Origin: an uncultured Macromonas sp.
GTDB taxonomy: Bacteria; Pseudomonadota; Gammaproteobacteria; Burkholderiales; Burkholderiaceae
DNA: 7,731 nucleotides
Assembly: GCA_946481585.1 (NCBI GenBank)
Contig: CAMLOF010000143.1
Location: forward strand, 1 to 7,731
Reading direction: 5' to 3'
Positions 5,292 to 7,731 of this stretch are shown here, piece by piece; the first letter of the stretch is position 1, and each line of letters begins with the position of its first letter. Below the pieces are notes generated by a model. It was given only the letters and a program-made list of their open reading frames with translations. It did no database searches and had not been told where the DNA came from. The position numbers and the translations under genes were made by a program.

Positions 5292-6248
5292 TCAACCTTC
5301 AAGGGCCAGCCACATCTGGCGGTCGCGCTCGGCGGTCCAGATGCGGGGGTCGGGGAACTGCGTGGCCTCGTCGTAGGCGCGGGTCACGTCAAACGGCATG
5401 CAGTGGTTGAAGATCACCCACTCGCCATACTTGGGCTGCAGCTTGGCAAAGGTCTCTTCATAGACCTTGCGCAGGTCGCGCCCGGCGTCGGCGCCGGCTT
5501 TCACGCTGGCCCACACGTCGCTGATGAAGGAACGCGTGACTTCCAGCCCCTTTTGCACCTGCGCTTCACCGCGCAGCGCCGGGCCACGGCCGGGCACCAG
5601 GGCCAGCGGGTTGAGCTTGGCAATGTTGTCCAGCGTGTTGGGCCAGTCCTGGAAGTAGGCGTCACCGGCGTAGGGGGTGGCGTCGAATTCGACCAGGTCG
5701 CCCGACAGCAGGGTCTTCTCGCCGGGCAGCCACACCACGGTGTCGCCCTTGGTGTGGCCACGGCCCAGTTGCAGCAGTTGCACTTCCAGCTTGCCCAGCC
5801 ACAGGGTCATCTTGCCGGTGAAGGTCATGGTCGGCCAGGTCAGTCCTTCGGGCACGGTCTCCAGGTTGCGGAACAGGCGCGGGAAGCGGCCGATCTCGCT
5901 GGCCTTGTCCTGCTCGCCGCGCTCGACGATGAGGTCGTAGGTGTCCTGGCTGGCCAGGATCTGCTGCGGCTGGTAGGCGCTGGCGCCCAGCACGCGCACG
6001 GCGTGGTAGTGGGTGAGCACCACGTACTTGATGGGCTTGTCGGTGACTTCGCGGATGCGGCGGATCACGTCGGCGGCCATGGCGGGCGTGGCCTGGGTGT
6101 CGGCCACCAGCACGGCGTCGTCGCCAATGATGATGCCGGTGTTCGGGTCGCCTTCGGCCGTGTAGGCCCAGGCGTGTTCAGAGATCTGTTCGAAGGTGAC
6201 CTTCTTTTCTTCAAGGTCGGCAGCAGAGGCGAACGTCTTGGTGCTCAT
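5292..6248 (-). CDS. MBL-fold protein with an altered metal site
   Basis: A 318-residue cytoplasmic protein with the metallo-beta-lactamase fold: Asp50 in VLVADTQAT, the first metal motif at THYHAVRVLGA (79-89), GRGHTKGDTVVW (162-173), LLSGDLVEFD (180-189) and VPGRGPAL (218-225). His80, His82, His165 and Asp184 are in place. In the usual HxHxDH motif, however, the Asp and last His are Val84 and Arg85, and the usual PGHG histidine is Arg221. Site 1 thus looks intact while the classical second site is gone. A C-terminal extension (about 230-318) contains NHCMPFDVTRAYDE (281-294), which could supply other ligands. Family members include thioesterase-like hydrolases, lactonases and persulfide dioxygenases; none can be assigned. 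It is the first gene of the train, with AGGAG at 6258-6262 and a 9-base spacer to the ATG, and lies directly behind the IclR-controlled promoter region. Confidence 0.9.
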   Translation of the reverse strand: MSTKTFASAADLEEKKVTFEQISEHAWAYTAEGDPNTGIIIGDDAVLVADTQATPAMAADVIRRIREVTDKPIKYVVLTHYHAVRVLGASAYQPQQILASQDTYDLIVERGEQDKASEIGRFPRLFRNLETVPEGLTWPTMTFTGKMTLWLGKLEVQLLQLGRGHTKGDTVVWLPGEKTLLSGDLVEFDATPYAGDAYFQDWPNTLDNIAKLNPLALVPGRGPALRGEAQVQKGLEVTRSFISDVWASVKAGADAGRDLRKVYEETFAKLQPKYGEWVIFNHCMPFDVTRAYDEATQFPDPRIWTAERDRQMWLALEG

Positions 6249-6274
6249 GGGGTGAAACTCCTGAAAATTCGTTC

Positions 6275-6294
6275 ATAGCAAATACGTTTGCTAT
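6275..6294. promoter_or_regulatory. Perfect inverted repeat, candidate IclR operator
   Basis: ATAGCAAA (6275-6282) and TTTGCTAT (6287-6294) form a perfect 8-base inverted repeat with the spacer TACG. It lies in the gap between the divergent IclR gene and the catabolic genes. It is about 15-30 bases downstream of the minus-strand -10 box, near the expected start of transcription. That suits a repressor site for the catabolic genes; IclR proteins bind short palindromes of this kind. An overlapping imperfect palindrome with CTAT/ATAG ends and a GATC core lies at 6291-6304. Which protein binds is inference. Confidence 0.6.
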
Positions 6295-6309
6295 AGATCA
6301 ATAGCCGCG

Positions 6310-6338
6310 ATGTTAGCGACAAAGTTCGATATTGACAA
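6310..6338 (-). promoter_or_regulatory. Sigma-70-type promoter of the catabolic genes
   Basis: On the minus strand TTGTCA (6338-6333) is followed after exactly 17 bases by TAACAT (6315-6310), a good -35/-10 pair. The predicted start near 6303 gives a leader of about 55 bases that contains the inverted repeat at 6275-6294 and the MBL ribosome binding site. Confidence 0.6.
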
Positions 6339-6360
6339 ACACATTCGTTTAGGTGAAAAC
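6332..6360 (+). promoter_or_regulatory. Possible promoter of the IclR gene, overlapping the divergent one
   Basis: TTGACA at 6332-6337 is a consensus -35 hexamer on the plus strand and shares five positions with the -35 of the minus-strand promoter. The matching -10 is poor: TGAAAA at 6354-6359 is the best hexamer at a 16-base spacing. If real, the two promoters would compete for polymerase, a common arrangement for IclR regulators with divergent targets. Confidence 0.35.
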
Positions 6361-6406
6361 CCTAAGCGTGTGCCGCAGCCCGCTGGCACAGAGGGACAAT
6401 CTACGC

Positions 6407-7213
6407 ATGAACACCAGCAAGCACAACCCGCCGGGCGAGGCGGCGGAAGAACAGGAAGAGCGCACGTCGCGCGGCATACAGAGCGTGGAAGTGGGAGGCC
6501 AGTTGCTGAAAGCCCTGGCCCACACCGGCCGCCGCATGGCCCTGAAAGACCTGGCCCGCGAGGCCGACATGACACCCGCCAAGGCCCACCCCTACCTGGT
6601 GAGCTTTGGCAAGCTGGGCCTGATCGAGCAAGACACCGTGAGCGGCCACTACGGGCTAGGCCCGCTGGCCATGCAACTGGGGTTGATCAGCCTGCAGCAG
6701 GTGGACCCCGTGCGCCTGGCCATAGCCGAGCTGCCGGGGCTGGCGCAGCGCGTGGGCTGCACGGTGTCAGCTGCCGTTTGGGGCGCTCAAGGACCCGTCA
6801 TCATCCGCGTGGAAGAAGGCCCCACGCCCGTGCACGTGGCCATGCGACACGGCATACCAGCGTCTTTACGGCACACGGGAACGGGCAAGATTTTTGCGGC
6901 CTACCACGCAAGGCCAGAGGTGGCAGCCGCACTGGAACGCGAAGGCTTGGCAGGAGAATTGGACCAACCAGCCTTCGCCGCCGAACTGGAGGAAATCCGC
7001 CAGTCAGGCATTACCCAGGTACGCGATGAACTGCTGCCCGGCATCAGCGCCATGGCTGTGCCGGTTTTTGACGGCTTTGGCCGGCTGGTGCTGGCGATTG
7101 CCGCCATTGGCCCCAGCAAGATGCTGGACCTGCGCACCAGCGGGCCGCAGGCCAAGGCCCTGCGCGACGTGGCGGCCGGCCTGTCGCAACGGCTGGGAGC
7201 GGCTGCACCGTAA
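6407..7213 (+). CDS. IclR-family transcriptional regulator
   Basis: A 268-residue DNA-binding regulator, the normal size for IclR proteins. The N-terminal winged helix-turn-helix covers about 22-85: GIQSVEVGGQLLKALAH (23-39), LKDLAREADMTPAKAHPYL (46-64) as helix-turn-helix, and KLGLIEQDTVSGHYGLG (69-85) as wing. The effector-binding domain follows (about 95-265), with the family segments VAMRHGIPASLRHTGTGKIFAAY (144-166) and ISAMAVPVFDGFGRLVLAIAAIG (213-235). I chose the ATG at 6407 because GAGGGA at 6391-6396 stands 10 bases before it; a GTG at 6353 would add 18 residues but lies inside the promoter region. It is divergent from the catabolic genes across 158 bases holding a palindrome. It most likely controls them in response to the aromatic substrate or an intermediate, and perhaps itself. 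Whether it represses or activates cannot be told from sequence. Confidence 0.92.
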   Translation: MNTSKHNPPGEAAEEQEERTSRGIQSVEVGGQLLKALAHTGRRMALKDLAREADMTPAKAHPYLVSFGKLGLIEQDTVSGHYGLGPLAMQLGLISLQQVDPVRLAIAELPGLAQRVGCTVSAAVWGAQGPVIIRVEEGPTPVHVAMRHGIPASLRHTGTGKIFAAYHARPEVAAALEREGLAGELDQPAFAAELEEIRQSGITQVRDELLPGISAMAVPVFDGFGRLVLAIAAIGPSKMLDLRTSGPQAKALRDVAAGLSQRLGAAAP

Positions 7214-7237
7214 TAAAGAAGCGGCCGCCCTGGCCGC
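7211..7237 (-). terminator. Hairpin terminator between converging genes
   Basis: GCGGCC (7221-7226) and GGCCGC (7232-7237) form a perfect 6-base GC stem with a 5-base loop. On the minus strand it is followed by TTCTTTATTA (7220-7211), a T-rich tail, so it should end transcription of the ABC solute-binding protein gene. On the plus strand the tail is poor, but the hairpin may also serve the IclR gene, whose stop codon it adjoins. Confidence 0.6.
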
Positions 7238-7272
7238 CTCGGTCATTTGCAGACGCAGCTATACGCGCCCTG

Positions 7273-7731
7273 TCACTTTTGCGACAAGACCTCTGCCAAC
7301 TGACGTTGTGCACTCGCAGGCGTCATCTTGGGATCATTGAAGAAATCGGCGACAACATCGATCCACCCCTGGGACATCTGCGAGGGCATCGTCATTGATT
7401 GAGCAGAAACCTGCCCGCCTTTGCGAGACATCAAATCGAGGCCGATTTTTCCGCAGGAATCGAGATGCTTGCGCTGAATGTCGGTACGCACAGGGATTGA
7501 ACCCTTGATGCGGTTGAAGGCGAGCTGGTTGTCAGTGTTCATGACCTGTCGCGCAAAGAGAAGCTGGGACCGCCGATCCTGATCGTTGTTCGTGACGGGG
7601 AAGGCAAAGGCATCCACCACCACGAAATAGACGGATTCAGTCCCTGGCGCCAAGGTGCAACGGAAATCCTTGTCTACGGCCAGACCGGCCTCGGTCATCT
7701 CGCCTTTTGCCCAGTCTCCCATGAACTGCAT
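7273..7731 (-). CDS. ABC transporter sugar-type solute-binding protein, C-terminal part
   Basis: Only the last 152 residues are present; the gene continues beyond the right edge, and the methionine at the edge is probably internal. The segment begins MQFMGDWAKGEM and contains FNRIKGSIPVRTD (72-84), both familiar from periplasmic carbohydrate-binding proteins of the glucose/mannose (GtsA-like, SBP_bac_1) group. Cys25 and Cys93 of the fragment could form a disulfide, expected for a periplasmic protein. Such proteins deliver sugars to an ABC importer in the inner membrane. It converges with the IclR gene and ends at its own terminator-like hairpin, so it belongs to a different operon. Its base composition is visibly less GC-rich than the MBL, VOC and monooxygenase genes. 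The family is well supported; the exact sugar is not. Confidence 0.85.
   Translation of the reverse strand: MQFMGDWAKGEMTEAGLAVDKDFRCTLAPGTESVYFVVVDAFAFPVTNNDQDRRSQLLFARQVMNTDNQLAFNRIKGSIPVRTDIQRKHLDSCGKIGLDLMSRKGGQVSAQSMTMPSQMSQGWIDVVADFFNDPKMTPASAQRQLAEVLSQK

Noticed and set aside
5273..5292. Mobile element, CRISPR array, tRNA or rRNA in the window
   Set aside because: No transposase-like protein, regular repeat-spacer array or structural RNA pattern was seen. The only repeat is the REP-like intergenic element.
5403..6278. 291-codon open frame on the plus strand across the MBL gene
   Set aside because: Shadow of the MBL gene; Gly/Val/His/Gln-rich composition and no domain.

Overview
The window looks like a chromosomal catabolic locus of a betaproteobacterium, most probably a member of the Comamonadaceae (Acidovorax/Polaromonas/Hydrogenophaga type). 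The grounds are the high-GC coding sequence with strong GC third-position bias, the TRAP-transporter and IclR gene style, and a REP-like intergenic element at 2786-2862 whose two stacked hairpins and GTGGGGGTCG end I recognise from that family. No database search was possible, so the genus is open.

Most of the window (about 6250 down to 1) is one minus-strand gene train. In transcription order it encodes a metallo-beta-lactamase-fold protein (5292-6248), a VOC/glyoxalase-fold metalloprotein (4731-5273), a group A FAD aromatic monooxygenase of the MhpA/MhaA type (3093-4697), a 68-residue DUF2783 protein (2868-3074), fumarylacetoacetase (1456-2766), a periplasmic TRAP solute-binding protein (102-1139), and the first codons of a further gene (1-39), possibly the TRAP small membrane subunit. 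The first four genes are spaced by 18-33 bases. A REP-like element separates DUF2783 from fumarylacetoacetase, and a 316-base gene-free stretch with three inverted repeats separates fumarylacetoacetase from the TRAP gene. A divergent IclR-family regulator (6407-7213, plus strand) faces the train. The 158-base gap between them holds a good minus-strand promoter and a perfect inverted repeat that is the obvious operator candidate. At the right edge, a converging gene encodes the C-terminal part of a sugar-type ABC transporter solute-binding protein (7273-7731), which appears unrelated to the pathway.

Reading of the pathway (inference): the TRAP protein captures an aromatic or other organic acid. 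The flavoprotein, perhaps with DUF2783 as a small partner, hydroxylates a phenolic acid. Fumarylacetoacetase finishes the route by releasing fumarate and acetoacetate. Fumarylacetoacetate is the last intermediate of the homogentisate pathway, so 3-hydroxyphenylacetate to homogentisate is the best guess for the hydroxylation, as in the MhaAB system of Pseudomonas putida. The window has no recognisable homogentisate 1,2-dioxygenase and no GST-type maleylacetoacetate isomerase. It has instead a VOC protein with a complete 2-His/2-Glu metal site and an MBL protein that has lost the usual second-metal ligands. These two are the most interesting genes, because their roles in such a cluster are not obvious.
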